Of a stretch of 64,000 bases of DNA, positions 45,570 through 56,688 are shown one piece after another. Positions within the stretch are counted from its first letter, which is position 1, and each line of letters starts with the position of its first letter. The DNA lies in contig NZ_CP019236.1 of assembly GCF_001955695.1 (NCBI RefSeq), positions 5,642,001 through 5,706,000 of the forward strand, written 5' to 3'. The position numbers and the translations under genes are program-made. A model generated the notes under the pieces. That model was not told where the DNA came from, did no database searches, and saw nothing but the letters and a program-made list of their open reading frames with translations. The stretch comes from Rhodoferax koreense (GTDB taxonomy: Bacteria; Pseudomonadota; Gammaproteobacteria; Burkholderiales; Burkholderiaceae_C).

Positions 45570-47123
45570 ATGTACATGACCCAGCCCCTGCACAAGGCCC
45601 TCATCGAACGGCCGCAGCGCACGGCGCTCGTTTGCGGGCCGCGGCGCAAGACCTTCGCGCAGTTCGCGGACCGCGTGGCGCGTTTCGCCGGCGCGCTGCG
45701 GGCCCTGGGCCTGCAGCCGGGCGACCGGGTCGGCATCATGGCGCTGAACTCCGATCGCTACGTGGAGTTCTTCTACGCCGTGTGGTGGGCGGGCGGTGTG
45801 GTCAACACCGTCAACGTGCGATGGAGCCCGAAGGAAGTCGCGTATGCGCTGGACGACTGCGACACGCGCATCCTGCTGGCCGACGATCAGTTCGCCGCGT
45901 GTGCCGCGGGCCTGCCGGGACTGTCGCAGGCGCTGAGCACCATCGTCCACATGGGCGACGGGGATCCACCCGCGGGCATGCTCGGCTACGAAGCCCTGAT
46001 CACCGCGACGGCGCCGGTGGCCGATGCCATGTGCAGTGGCAGCGACCTGGCCGCGATCTTCTACACCGGCGGCACCACGGGCCGTTCGAAGGGCGCGATG
46101 CTCACACACGCCAACCTGTATCTGAATGCGCTGAGTGCGAATGCCGCGGCACCGCGGGCGGTCGAGGCCGTGGGCCTGCTGAACGCCCCGCTGTTCCATA
46201 TCGGCGGCGCCGGCCACGTCTTCCAGCTCATGGCGCGGCTGTGCAAACAGGTGGTGCTGCCGGCCTTCGACGAGGTCGCGGTCCTTGAAGCCATCCGCGA
46301 CGAAGGCGTCAGCGAACTCTTCCTGGTCCCCCTGATGGTCAAGCGGCTGATCGAGCATCCGCGCTTCGTGGACTTCGACCTTCGCGGCCTGAAGCAGGTG
46401 CTCTACGGCGCGGCGCCGATCGACGAGGACCTGCTCGCACAAGCGATGAAGGCCTTGCCGTGCGCCGACTTCTGTCAGGCCTACGGCATGACAGAACTCT
46501 CCCCTGTGCTCGCGGTCTTGCCGGCTTGGTGCCATCGCCAACCCGGGCAGGCAGGCAGGCTGCGTTCGGCTGGCCTGCCCGTGCCCATCGCGGAAGTGCG
46601 GATCGTCGATGCGAACGGAAGGCCGGTGCCCAACGGCACGGTCGGCGAGATCGTCGCGCGCGGCCCGCAGGTGATGGCCGGCTACTGGGGGCAGCCCGCG
46701 CAGACGGCCGAGGCCCTGAAGGACGGCTGGATGCACACGGGCGATGGCGGCTACATGGACGACGATGGCTTCATCTACGTGGTGGACCGCCTCAAGGACA
46801 TGGTGGTCACGGGCGGCGAGAACGTGTATTCCGCCGAAGTGGAGAATGCCATCGCCATGCTGAAACCGGTGGCGATGTGCGGCGTGATCGGCGTGCCCGA
46901 CGACACCTGGGGCGAACGCGTGCATGCCGTGATCGTGGTGCGCCCGGGCCAGGCCCTGACGGCCGCGCAGGTCATGGCCCACTGTCGCGAACACCTCGCG
47001 GGCTACAAGTGCCCGCGCAGCGTGGAGTTCCGCGCCGACATGCCGCTGTCGGCCGCGGGCAAGCTGCTCAAGCACGCGCTGCGCGAGCCGTATTGGCACG
47101 ACCGCGGACGCAAAGTCAACTGA
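45570..47123 (+). CDS. Acyl-CoA synthetase (second, FadD-like)
   Basis: A 517-residue AMP-dependent CoA ligase. Motifs are FYTGGTTGRSKGAMLTHAN, QAYGMTELSPV, and DGFIYVVDRLKDMVVTGGENVYS, with the C-terminal Lys in PLSAAGKLLKHALRE. It starts at ATG 45570; a GAAGATGGAGA tract lies upstream. It is the first gene of the plus-strand arm of site B and is followed 15 bases later by an acyl-CoA dehydrogenase. It differs clearly from the 38.7-kb ligase, so the cluster probably activates two acids or two stages. Confidence 0.92.
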   Translation: MYMTQPLHKALIERPQRTALVCGPRRKTFAQFADRVARFAGALRALGLQPGDRVGIMALNSDRYVEFFYAVWWAGGVVNTVNVRWSPKEVAYALDDCDTRILLADDQFAACAAGLPGLSQALSTIVHMGDGDPPAGMLGYEALITATAPVADAMCSGSDLAAIFYTGGTTGRSKGAMLTHANLYLNALSANAAAPRAVEAVGLLNAPLFHIGGAGHVFQLMARLCKQVVLPAFDEVAVLEAIRDEGVSELFLVPLMVKRLIEHPRFVDFDLRGLKQVLYGAAPIDEDLLAQAMKALPCADFCQAYGMTELSPVLAVLPAWCHRQPGQAGRLRSAGLPVPIAEVRIVDANGRPVPNGTVGEIVARGPQVMAGYWGQPAQTAEALKDGWMHTGDGGYMDDDGFIYVVDRLKDMVVTGGENVYSAEVENAIAMLKPVAMCGVIGVPDDTWGERVHAVIVVRPGQALTAAQVMAHCREHLAGYKCPRSVEFRADMPLSAAGKLLKHALREPYWHDRGRKVN

Positions 47124-47138
47124 AAGAAGGAAACAGAC

Positions 47139-48287
47139 ATGCCCATTGCATTTCAACGCGCCTGGGACGACCAGGACCTGGCGGACTACCGCAACACCGT
47201 GGTGCGCTTCATCGAGACCGAGATCCTTCCGCACGACGAAGAGGCGCGCCGGCGCGGCGACGTCGGCCACGCGGTGTGGCGCAAGGCCGGCGCCCTGGGC
47301 TTGCTGTGCACGGACATTCCCGAGGCGTACGGCGGCGGCGGCGGGGATTTCCGCCATGAGGCCATCTTTTTCGAGGAACTGGGCCGCCGCTCGCTGACGG
47401 GCATGTGCACCTCGGTGCACTCCATCGTGGCGCACTACTTCCTGAACCACGGCACGGAGGAACAGAAGCGGGATTACCTGCCGCGCATGGCCCGTGGCGA
47501 GATCGTGGGTGCGATCGCGATGACCGAGCCCGGCGCCGGCTCCGACCTGCAGGGTGTGCGCACCCGCGCCGAGCTGCGCGACGGGCACTATGTGCTCAAC
47601 GGCGCCAAGACCTTCATCTCGAACGGCCTGCTGGCCGGCGTGGTGCTGGTGGTGGCGAAGACCGATCCGGCGCAAGGGGCACGCGGCACCTCGATCCTGA
47701 TCGTCGAACCCGAACAATGCGAGGGCTACCGCGTGGGCCGCGTGCTGGACAAGATCGGCCTGAAGGCGCAGGACACCTCGGAACTTTTCTTCGACGACGT
47801 GCGCGTGCCCGCCGGCCAGCTGCTCGGCGGCCGCGAAGGACAGGGCTTCTTCCAGCTCATGGCCGATCTGCCATACGAACGCCTGATGCTCGGCGTCGTC
47901 GCGCTGGCCGCCATGGAAGGTGCCTACGAGGCAACCCGTGCCTATGTGCACGAACGCAAGGCCTTCGGGAAGACGATCGCCGATTTCCAGAACACCCGCT
48001 TCAAGCTGGCCGAGATCGCGACGCAGATCAAGGTCGGCCGGGCCTTCATCGACCGATGCGTGGCGGATTTTCTGGCCGGCGGGCTCGACACCGTCACCGC
48101 CTCGATGGCCAAGCTCTGGAGCACGGAGGCCCAGGGCCGCGTGGTCGATGAATGCGTGCAGCTCTTCGGCGGCTATGGCTACATGAACGAGTACCTGATC
48201 GCACGCATGTATGCCGACGCGCGCATCCAGCGCATCTACGGCGGCACCAGCGAGATCATGAAGGAAGTGATCGCTCGCGCGATCTGA
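47139..48287 (+). CDS. Acyl-CoA dehydrogenase
   Basis: A 382-residue FAD enzyme that makes the alpha,beta double bond. It contains AMTEPGAGSDLQGVRTRAEL (FAD/substrate site), the C-terminal helix region with RKAFGKTIADFQNTRFKLAE, and the end GYGYMNEYLIARMYADARIQRIYGGTSEIMKEVIAR, where the catalytic base Glu is expected in the YGGTSE block. The length is typical. It is probably cotranscribed with the ligase before it; dyad site A lies in the gap after it. Confidence 0.94.
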   Translation: MPIAFQRAWDDQDLADYRNTVVRFIETEILPHDEEARRRGDVGHAVWRKAGALGLLCTDIPEAYGGGGGDFRHEAIFFEELGRRSLTGMCTSVHSIVAHYFLNHGTEEQKRDYLPRMARGEIVGAIAMTEPGAGSDLQGVRTRAELRDGHYVLNGAKTFISNGLLAGVVLVVAKTDPAQGARGTSILIVEPEQCEGYRVGRVLDKIGLKAQDTSELFFDDVRVPAGQLLGGREGQGFFQLMADLPYERLMLGVVALAAMEGAYEATRAYVHERKAFGKTIADFQNTRFKLAEIATQIKVGRAFIDRCVADFLAGGLDTVTASMAKLWSTEAQGRVVDECVQLFGGYGYMNEYLIARMYADARIQRIYGGTSEIMKEVIARAI

Positions 48288-48315
48288 AGGAATGGCCTGC
48301 ATGCCGCGGGGATGC

Positions 48316-48359
48316 CCGTCTTTTCCGACGATGCGCGCACCGGGATGGCGTCCTAGACT
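48316..48359 (+). promoter_or_regulatory. Dyad site A: candidate operator and promoter of the first thiolase
   Basis: CCGTCT-TTTC-CGACGA (48316-48331), then 22 bases, then TAGACT (48354-48359), 64 bases before the thiolase ATG. The upstream half-site is imperfect; the promoter-side CGACGA half is intact. Confidence 0.65.
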
Positions 48360-48422
48360 GGCCCGCACCACAACTCTGAACCATCCGCCGCGGCCCGCCT
48401 GCCACGCCACGATGGCCCGACG

Positions 48423-49628
48423 ATGACCGCCGTATTCCTCTACGACCACGTTCGCACGCCGCGCGGCAAGGGCCGCCCCGACGGGGCCCTGCACGCCATC
48501 ACGCCCGTCCAGCTCGCGGCCCAGGTGCTGCGCGCCCTGCGCGAGCGCCATGCCCTCGACACCGCACAGATCGAGGACGTGGGCCTGGGTGTGGTGATGC
48601 CGGTGGGCGAACAAGGCGCGGACATCACGCGCGCGGCGCTGCTCATCGCGGGCTACGGCGAGGGCGTGGCCGGCTACCAGCTCAACCGCTTCTGTGTGTC
48701 GGGCCTGGACACGGTGAAGATGGGTTTCGGCCTGGTCGCCTCCGGCCAGGCAGAAGCCGTGATCGGTGGCGGCGTGGAGTCGATGTCCCGCGTGCCGATG
48801 GGCTGCGACGGTGGCGCGGTCTACACCGATCCGGCGGTGGGCCGCCACTTTCCCTACATTCCGAACGGCGTCGCCGCCGACCTGCTGGCCTCGCTGCACG
48901 GCATCACGCGCGACGAGGTCGATGCGTATGCGCTCGAAAGCCAGCGCCGCGCGGCGGCGGCGCAGGCCCAAGGGCATTTCGACCGCGCCCTGCTGCCCGT
49001 GCTCGACGGATGGGGCCAGCCCGTGCTGGCGCGCGACGAGGCCAACCGGCCGGGCACCACGCTGGCCGACCTGGCCAGGCTCAAGCCCGCCTTCACCGCG
49101 ATGGGTGAGCAGGGCTACGACGCGATCGTGCTGCAACGTTACCCCCACCTGGCCCGCGTGGAACACATCCACACCAGCGGCAATTCGAGCGGCGTCGTCG
49201 ACGGCGCCTGCGCGGTGCTGCTGGGCAGCCGCATCTACGGCGAGCGCAACGGCCTGAAGCCGCGCGCACGCATCGTCGGCGCCATCTCGTGCGCTTCGGA
49301 ACCGCTGCTGAGCCTGGACGGGCCGATTCCCGCGACCGCCCGCCTGCTCGCCCGATGCGGCATGGCGGCTTCCGACATCGACCTGTACGAAGTCAACGAA
49401 GCCTTCGCCGTGGTGCCGATCCGCCATGCGCGGCACTTCGGCATCGATCCGCAGCGCATCAACGTCAATGGCGGCGCCATCGCGCTCGGCCATCCGCTGG
49501 GCGCGACCGGCGCGATCCTGCTGGGCACGTTGCTCGACGAACTCGAGCGCCGCGGCCAGGCCACAGGCCTCGTCACGCTGTGTTCGGCGGCGGGGCAATC
49601 GACCGCGCTCGTCATCGAACGGGTCTGA
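48423..49628 (+). CDS. Acetyl-CoA acyltransferase (thiolase)
   Basis: A 401-residue type I thiolase for the last, carbon-carbon cleaving step of beta-oxidation. The nucleophile Cys91 lies in NRFCVSGLDTVK; the C-terminal active-site blocks are VNEAFAV, NVNGGAIALGHPLGATGA and CSAAGQS. It is the first gene after dyad site A and is followed 22 bases later by the truncated FadB-like gene, with which it probably forms the alpha/beta set. Confidence 0.94.
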   Translation: MTAVFLYDHVRTPRGKGRPDGALHAITPVQLAAQVLRALRERHALDTAQIEDVGLGVVMPVGEQGADITRAALLIAGYGEGVAGYQLNRFCVSGLDTVKMGFGLVASGQAEAVIGGGVESMSRVPMGCDGGAVYTDPAVGRHFPYIPNGVAADLLASLHGITRDEVDAYALESQRRAAAAQAQGHFDRALLPVLDGWGQPVLARDEANRPGTTLADLARLKPAFTAMGEQGYDAIVLQRYPHLARVEHIHTSGNSSGVVDGACAVLLGSRIYGERNGLKPRARIVGAISCASEPLLSLDGPIPATARLLARCGMAASDIDLYEVNEAFAVVPIRHARHFGIDPQRINVNGGAIALGHPLGATGAILLGTLLDELERRGQATGLVTLCSAAGQSTALVIERV

Positions 49629-49650
49629 TCCGCACCACAAGACGCCTGCC

Positions 49651-51414
49651 ATGTACAAGCACCTGAAACTCGAAGTCGATGCCGACGGCGTCGCGCTCCT
49701 GACTCTCGACCTCGCCGACCGGCCGATGAACGTCTTCACACCCGGCTTCACGGTCGACCTGCGCGCGGCGGTGGCGCAGATCGCGCAACGCGCCGACATC
49801 CGCGGTGCCGTCATCACCTCGGGCAAGGCCAATGGCTTCCTCGCCGGCGCCGACCTGAAGGACTTCGCCGGCCTGTATGCGCAAGGGCTGACGGCCGCGC
49901 AAGGCGCGCAGCAGGCCGCGCCCGGCGCGCTGGCCCTGCGCGAGCTGGAGCTTTGCGGCAAGCCGGTCGCGGCGGCCATCAACGGGCTGGCGCTGGGCGG
50001 TGGCTACGAGTTGTGCCTGGCCTGCCACCACCGCGTGCTGCTGGATGACTCGCGCGCATTCGTCGGCCTGCCCGAGGTCACCGTGGGCCTGCTGCCGGGC
50101 GGCGGCGGCACGCAGCGCCTGCCACGCCTGCTGGGCATCGCAAGCGCCTTGCCGCTGCTGTTGTCCGGCCGGCGTGTGGCGCCGGCCGAAGCGCTGATGC
50201 TGGGCCTGGTGGATGCGGTGGCGCCGGCCTCCGGGTTGCTGCCGGCGGCGCGGCGCTGGGTGCTCGGTCACCCGGGCACGCAGCAGCCATGGGACCTCAA
50301 GGGCTACCGGCTCCCCGGGGGGGCGGGTCCGATGGCATCCCATGCAGCCGAAAGCTTCGGTCTCACGCTGGCACGCCTGCGGGCCGAGACGCAGGACAAC
50401 TATCCCGCACCGCAGGCCATTCTGTCGGCCGTCTATGAAGGCACGCAACTGCCGTTCGAGCGTGGCCTGCACATCGAGGCGCAGTACTTCGGCCAGTTGC
50501 TGGCGAACCCGGTGTCGCGCAACCTGATGCGCACGCTCTTCGTGAACCGTGGCGCGGCCGGCAAGCGGGCGCGCGGCGCCGTCACGCTGCCGCGCGCCGA
50601 TGTGGCGCGCCTGGGCTTGATCGGGACGGGCCCGCACGCCGATGCCCTGGCCGAGGCCGCCGCGGCGGCCCGCATCGAGATCGTTCGCGCCGCTGCGGGC
50701 GCGATGCCGCCGATGCCCTGTGACCTGGTGGCCGATGCAGACCTGGGAGACAAACCACCGGGCGATGTCGTCGGCCTGCGCCTGCACACGCTGCGGCCGG
50801 ACGCGCCGCTGATGGAAATCGTCGCCGGCGTGCGCACCGCACCCATCGTGCTGGCGCGGGCGCTGGACCTGGCGCAGCAACTGCGCGCCACACCCATCGT
50901 GGTCCGGGGTGGACTGGGAGCGTACACCGCGCACCTGGCGCGGGCGTACGCGCAGGAAAGCCGTGCCATGTGCGAAGAGGGTGTCCTGCCGGCGTTGGTG
51001 AACAACGCTGCGCGGCGGGCGGGCTATGCCGCCGGCCCGCTGGACGGCGCGCGACCGACGCCGGTGGCCACGGCGCAGCCAGCCGCCCAGCCGGGCGTGG
51101 AGGCGCTGCAGCAACGGCTGCTGTGCATCCAGGCGCTCACCGCCGTGCAGTGCATGGAAGCGGGCATGCTGAGCGACCCCGCCGATGCCGATCTCGGGGG
51201 CGTCCTGGGCTGCGGGTTTCCGGCCTGGACGGGCGGGCCGCTGTCCTACATCGAGACCGTCGGTGTCTCCACCTTCGTCGCGCGTTGCGACCGGCTCGCC
51301 GAGCGGCACGGCGGACGCTTCCGCCCCCCGGCGGGCCTGCGCCAGAGGGCACTGAATGGAGAAGGCCTGTATCCCGGGCCGGCACCGAAACGCACCGCGG
51401 ACCTGCCGAACTGA
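49651..51414 (+). CDS. FadB-like protein with intact hydratase and decayed dehydrogenase half
   Basis: A 587-residue protein starting at ATG 49651. The N-terminal crotonase domain is complete: FLAGADLKDF oxyanion loop, Glu120 in LGGGYELCLA and Glu142 in VGLPEVTVGLLPGGGGTQR. The C-terminal part aligns with the 3-hydroxyacyl-CoA dehydrogenase of FadB but is about 110 residues short: the NAD-binding GxGxxG loop is reduced to LGLIGTGPHADAL, the catalytic His of the MHFFNP motif is replaced (VGLRLHT), and only the helical end (EAGMLSDPADADLGGVLGCGFPAWTGG) is kept. It should act as a hydratase only. A full FadB-like gene follows. Confidence 0.88.
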   Translation: MYKHLKLEVDADGVALLTLDLADRPMNVFTPGFTVDLRAAVAQIAQRADIRGAVITSGKANGFLAGADLKDFAGLYAQGLTAAQGAQQAAPGALALRELELCGKPVAAAINGLALGGGYELCLACHHRVLLDDSRAFVGLPEVTVGLLPGGGGTQRLPRLLGIASALPLLLSGRRVAPAEALMLGLVDAVAPASGLLPAARRWVLGHPGTQQPWDLKGYRLPGGAGPMASHAAESFGLTLARLRAETQDNYPAPQAILSAVYEGTQLPFERGLHIEAQYFGQLLANPVSRNLMRTLFVNRGAAGKRARGAVTLPRADVARLGLIGTGPHADALAEAAAAARIEIVRAAAGAMPPMPCDLVADADLGDKPPGDVVGLRLHTLRPDAPLMEIVAGVRTAPIVLARALDLAQQLRATPIVVRGGLGAYTAHLARAYAQESRAMCEEGVLPALVNNAARRAGYAAGPLDGARPTPVATAQPAAQPGVEALQQRLLCIQALTAVQCMEAGMLSDPADADLGGVLGCGFPAWTGGPLSYIETVGVSTFVARCDRLAERHGGRFRPPAGLRQRALNGEGLYPGPAPKRTADLPN

Positions 51415-51506
51415 GCGGGCGGGCTGCACCTGCGCCGCTGCGTTGGCACCGCACGGCATTTCCATTTTCCACAGGACCTGCAAGGTCCACCATCAGGAGA
51501 CGTTCC

Positions 51507-53657
51507 TTGTTCCAAGGTGAAACCATTGAAGTCCTGCCGCTGCAGGACGGCCTCGTCGAACTGCGTTTCGACCGCCGAGGCGAGCGCATCAACAAGCTCG
51601 ACGCGCGCACCATCGACGAATTTCGGCAGGCCACCGAGCGCATCGCCGCCGCACCCGAAGTACGCGGCGTGCTCGTGACCAGCACGAAGGACGCGTTCAT
51701 CGTCGGTGCGGACATCGCGGAGTTCGGCGCGCTGTTCCAGCAGCCGGCCGAAAACATTGCGGCCGCGGTGCGCGCCAACAGCAAGCACTTCTGTCTTTTC
51801 GAGGACCTCGCGGTGCCCACGGTGGTGGCGCTCAACGGCTTCGCACTCGGCGGCGGACTGGAGCTCGCGCTGCTCGGCACGTTCCGCGTCATGGCCGGCA
51901 CGGCACAGGTGGGCGTTCCCGAGGTTCGGCTGGGCCTGCTGCCGGGCCTGGGCGGCACCGTGCGGCTGTCGCGCGTGGCGGGGCTGGCCACCGCCATCGA
52001 CTGGGTCACCGGCGGCAAGCCGGCCGAGGCGGCGGCCGCGCTGGCCGCCGGCGTGGTCGACGAGGTGGTGCCCGCCGAGGCGTTGCGCGAACGCGCGCTC
52101 CAGCTCCTGCAGCGCGCGGCGGGTGGCGAAATCGATTGGCAGGACCGTCAGCAGCGCAAGCGGAGGGCGTTGCCGGTGAAGACGGAAGAGATCGACCGCA
52201 TCGCGCAGGCCGCACGCAGCCGGCTGGTCACGCGCCGCCCGAGGCACCAGCCGGCCGCGCACACGGCGCTGGGAATGATGATCGAAGCCGCGGCCTGCGA
52301 GCGCGATGCCGCGCTCGACCAGGAGGCCACCGCTCTCGGCCAATTGGCCAGGACGCAGGCCGCGGCGTCGTTGGTGCAGGGCTTTCTCAACGACCAGGCG
52401 CTGAAGAGGCTTTTCATGCAGCACCTGCGCAAAGGCCGCGCCGTGCGGCATGCGGCGGTGCTGGGCGCAGGCATCATGGGCGGTGGCATTGCCTACACCA
52501 GCGCCCTGCACGGCGTGCCGGTGCGCCTGAAGGACATCGCGGCATCGCAGCTCGAGGTCGGGATGCAGGAGGCCGCCAGGCAGTTGGACCAACGGGTCCG
52601 CAATGGCGGAATCGCACAGGACAGGGCCTATGCCGTGCTGGCGTCGATCGTTCCGCAACTCGACGATGCGGGCCTGGATGCGGTCGACTGCGTGATCGAG
52701 GCCGTGGTCGAAGACCTCGCCACCAAGCGCAAGGTGCTGGCCGCACTGGAACACGCGGTGGGCCCCGACACGGTCATCGCGTCGAACACCTCCAGCCTGC
52801 GCATCGATGACATTGCGACAGCGCTCGCACGACCCGAACGCTGCGTGGGCATGCATTTCTTCAACCCGGTGCCCGCGATGAAGTTGGTCGAGGTGGTCCG
52901 GGGAACCCGGACCAGCGACGCCGCGGTGTCGACGGCCGTCGGCTACGCGGTCGCGATGGGCAAGACGCCGATCGTGGTCAAGGACTGCCCGGGCTTCCTG
53001 GTCAATCGCATCCTGACGCCCTATGTCAGCGCCTTCGTGCAGCTGGTGGCCGATGGTGCCGACTTCGAGCAAGTGGACCGTGCGATGGAAGTCTTCGGCT
53101 GGCCCATGGGGCCGGCCTACCTGCAGGACGTGGTGGGCATGGATGTGGCCGCGCACGTGGGCGACCTGATCGCGGCAGGCTACCCGGACCGCATGCCGCG
53201 GGTGGCGCGCCACGCCATCAAGCTCATGGTGGCGCACCAGCGTTACGGCCAGAAGAACGGCGCGGGCTTCTACCGCTACGAAGCCGACGCGACGGGCCGG
53301 CCGCGCCGCGTCTCGGCGCCCGAGGCGCACGCGCTCGTCGCCACGCTGCAACCCGGGGGCCCCCGCGCATTCAGCGATGGCGAGATCGTCGAAAGGATGA
53401 TGCTGCCGATGATCGTCGAAGCCGCGCACGCACTGGAGGAAGGCGTGGTCGCCACCGCGGCCGAGCTCGACATGGCCTTGCTGCTGGCCGTCGGCTTCCC
53501 GGCCCATGCGGGTGGCGCGTTGCAATACGCCGACTGGCTGGGGCTCGCGCAGGTGGTCGCGCGGTGCGACCGGCATGCGGCGCTCGGCCCCCAATACGCA
53601 CCGACCGCCCGGATGCGCGGGATGGCCGCACGCGGCCTGCGCTACTACCCGCGTTGA
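51507..53657 (+). CDS. Multifunctional FadB/FadJ-like hydratase-dehydrogenase
   Basis: A 716-residue fatty-acid oxidation complex alpha subunit. The crotonase half has FIVGADIAEF, LGGGLELALL and VGVPEVRLGLLPGLGGT; the dehydrogenase half has the NAD loop VLGAGIMGGGIAY, the catalytic GMHFFNPVPAMKLVEVVRG, and VKDCPGFLVNRIL. It starts with TTG 51507 (MFQGETIEV), preceded by AGGAGA, as in other FadB proteins. With the thiolase at 48.4 kb it could form an alpha2-beta2 complex. It makes the decayed dehydrogenase of the gene before it redundant. Confidence 0.93.
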   Translation: MFQGETIEVLPLQDGLVELRFDRRGERINKLDARTIDEFRQATERIAAAPEVRGVLVTSTKDAFIVGADIAEFGALFQQPAENIAAAVRANSKHFCLFEDLAVPTVVALNGFALGGGLELALLGTFRVMAGTAQVGVPEVRLGLLPGLGGTVRLSRVAGLATAIDWVTGGKPAEAAAALAAGVVDEVVPAEALRERALQLLQRAAGGEIDWQDRQQRKRRALPVKTEEIDRIAQAARSRLVTRRPRHQPAAHTALGMMIEAAACERDAALDQEATALGQLARTQAAASLVQGFLNDQALKRLFMQHLRKGRAVRHAAVLGAGIMGGGIAYTSALHGVPVRLKDIAASQLEVGMQEAARQLDQRVRNGGIAQDRAYAVLASIVPQLDDAGLDAVDCVIEAVVEDLATKRKVLAALEHAVGPDTVIASNTSSLRIDDIATALARPERCVGMHFFNPVPAMKLVEVVRGTRTSDAAVSTAVGYAVAMGKTPIVVKDCPGFLVNRILTPYVSAFVQLVADGADFEQVDRAMEVFGWPMGPAYLQDVVGMDVAAHVGDLIAAGYPDRMPRVARHAIKLMVAHQRYGQKNGAGFYRYEADATGRPRRVSAPEAHALVATLQPGGPRAFSDGEIVERMMLPMIVEAAHALEEGVVATAAELDMALLLAVGFPAHAGGALQYADWLGLAQVVARCDRHAALGPQYAPTARMRGMAARGLRYYPR

Positions 53658-53718
53658 GCCCGTTTCCAACAAGCATCTTTCATCTTTCACTCCGAGAACA
53701 TCGACAGAGGAATTCACC

Positions 53719-54501
<783 letters not shown>

Positions 54502-54514
54502 TGGCAGCGGGCGC

Positions 54515-54558
54515 TCGTCCCTTCCGACGACGCCATGCGGGGTCACGGCCCCGACAAT
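54515..54558 (+). promoter_or_regulatory. Dyad site E: candidate operator and promoter of the second thiolase operon
   Basis: TCGTCC-CTTC-CGACGA (54515-54530), then 22 bases, then GACAAT (54553-54558), 47 bases before the thiolase ATG. It is one mismatch from the perfect dyad and has identical spacing to the other sites. Confidence 0.7.
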
Positions 54559-54605
54559 CCGGGCGTGCAACTTCGCCCGCCCATTTTCGAGACTGGAGAA
54601 ACACC

Positions 54606-55784
<1,179 letters not shown>

Positions 55785-55863
55785 TGCGGGACGACGCCTT
55801 TCCCAGCGGTCTCTGCGGCCGCCTCCGCACTTCATCCCGTCACCGCATTCATGGAAACCTGAA

Positions 55864-56688
55864 ATGAGCCCATCCGAAGCGCTTCTGTACGAACGCGACG
55901 GCGACGTCGCGGTGCTCACCCTCAACGTGCCGGCGCGCATGAACCCGCTCACCGCCGAGATCCAGGATGCGTTGCGCGCCAGGTGCCTGCAGATGCAGGC
56001 CGACGGCCATGTGCGCGCGTTGGTGCTGACCGGCGCCGGCAGGGCCTTCTGCACCGGTGCGGACCTCGACGGCATGGGGCCGGATCCGGCACGCAGCCTG
56101 GGCGAGCGCGTGGGCGACCTCATGGAAACGCGCGGCAACCGCATCATCGAGGACTTGCGTGCCTTGCCGTTTCCGGTGGTCAGCGCGGTGAATGGCGCAG
56201 CGGTGGGTGCGGGCGTGGGCCTGGCGCTGGCCGCCGACGTGGTGCTGGCCGCGCGCTCCGCGTATTTCCTGCTGCCTTTCATGCCGCGCCTGGGCATCGT
56301 GCCCGACCTCGGCACCAGCTGGTTCCTCGAACGCCTGGTGGGCCGCGCCCGAGCCGTGGGCCTCTCGCTGCTGGGCGACCGGCTGCCGGCCGAGCGGGCC
56401 GCGCAGTGGGGGCTGGTCTGGGCCTGCGTGGAGGATGCGGCGTTGAAGCAGGAGGCGCTGGCGCTGGCGCATCGGCTCGCGCCGCTTCCGACGCATGCCG
56501 CGCAAGAGATCCGCGCCGTCTACGAATCCGCTGGCAGCCAGCCCTTGCTGGCCCAGATGCGCTATGAGGCCGGGCGCCAGCGCGAACTGCTCGACGGCCC
56601 CGCGTTCGCCGAGGGCGTGCGCGCCTTCCAGGAGAAGCGCGAGCCCGTGTTCCACCCGGTGGCGTCCGCCACCCCAGGAAATGCATGA
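55864..56688 (+). CDS. Enoyl-CoA hydratase/isomerase
   Basis: A 274-residue crotonase-fold protein (PaaG/PaaB type). The oxyanion loop is AFCTGADLDGM and the second block GAAVGAGVGLALAADVV. Where classic hydratases have two Glu, the first block reads VGAGVGL (no Glu), with Asp in the position of PRLGIVPDLGTSWFL, the pattern of isomerases such as PaaG. It is therefore more likely an isomerase or atypical hydratase. The stop overlaps the ATG of the next gene. Confidence 0.88.
   Translation: MSPSEALLYERDGDVAVLTLNVPARMNPLTAEIQDALRARCLQMQADGHVRALVLTGAGRAFCTGADLDGMGPDPARSLGERVGDLMETRGNRIIEDLRALPFPVVSAVNGAAVGAGVGLALAADVVLAARSAYFLLPFMPRLGIVPDLGTSWFLERLVGRARAVGLSLLGDRLPAERAAQWGLVWACVEDAALKQEALALAHRLAPLPTHAAQEIRAVYESAGSQPLLAQMRYEAGRQRELLDGPAFAEGVRAFQEKREPVFHPVASATPGNA

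Noticed and set aside
45468..49982. A 1504-codon open frame on the minus strand
   Set aside because: It runs opposite to well-supported ligase, dehydrogenase and thiolase genes, has no domain, and is His/Arg/Gln-rich as expected of antisense frames in high-GC DNA.
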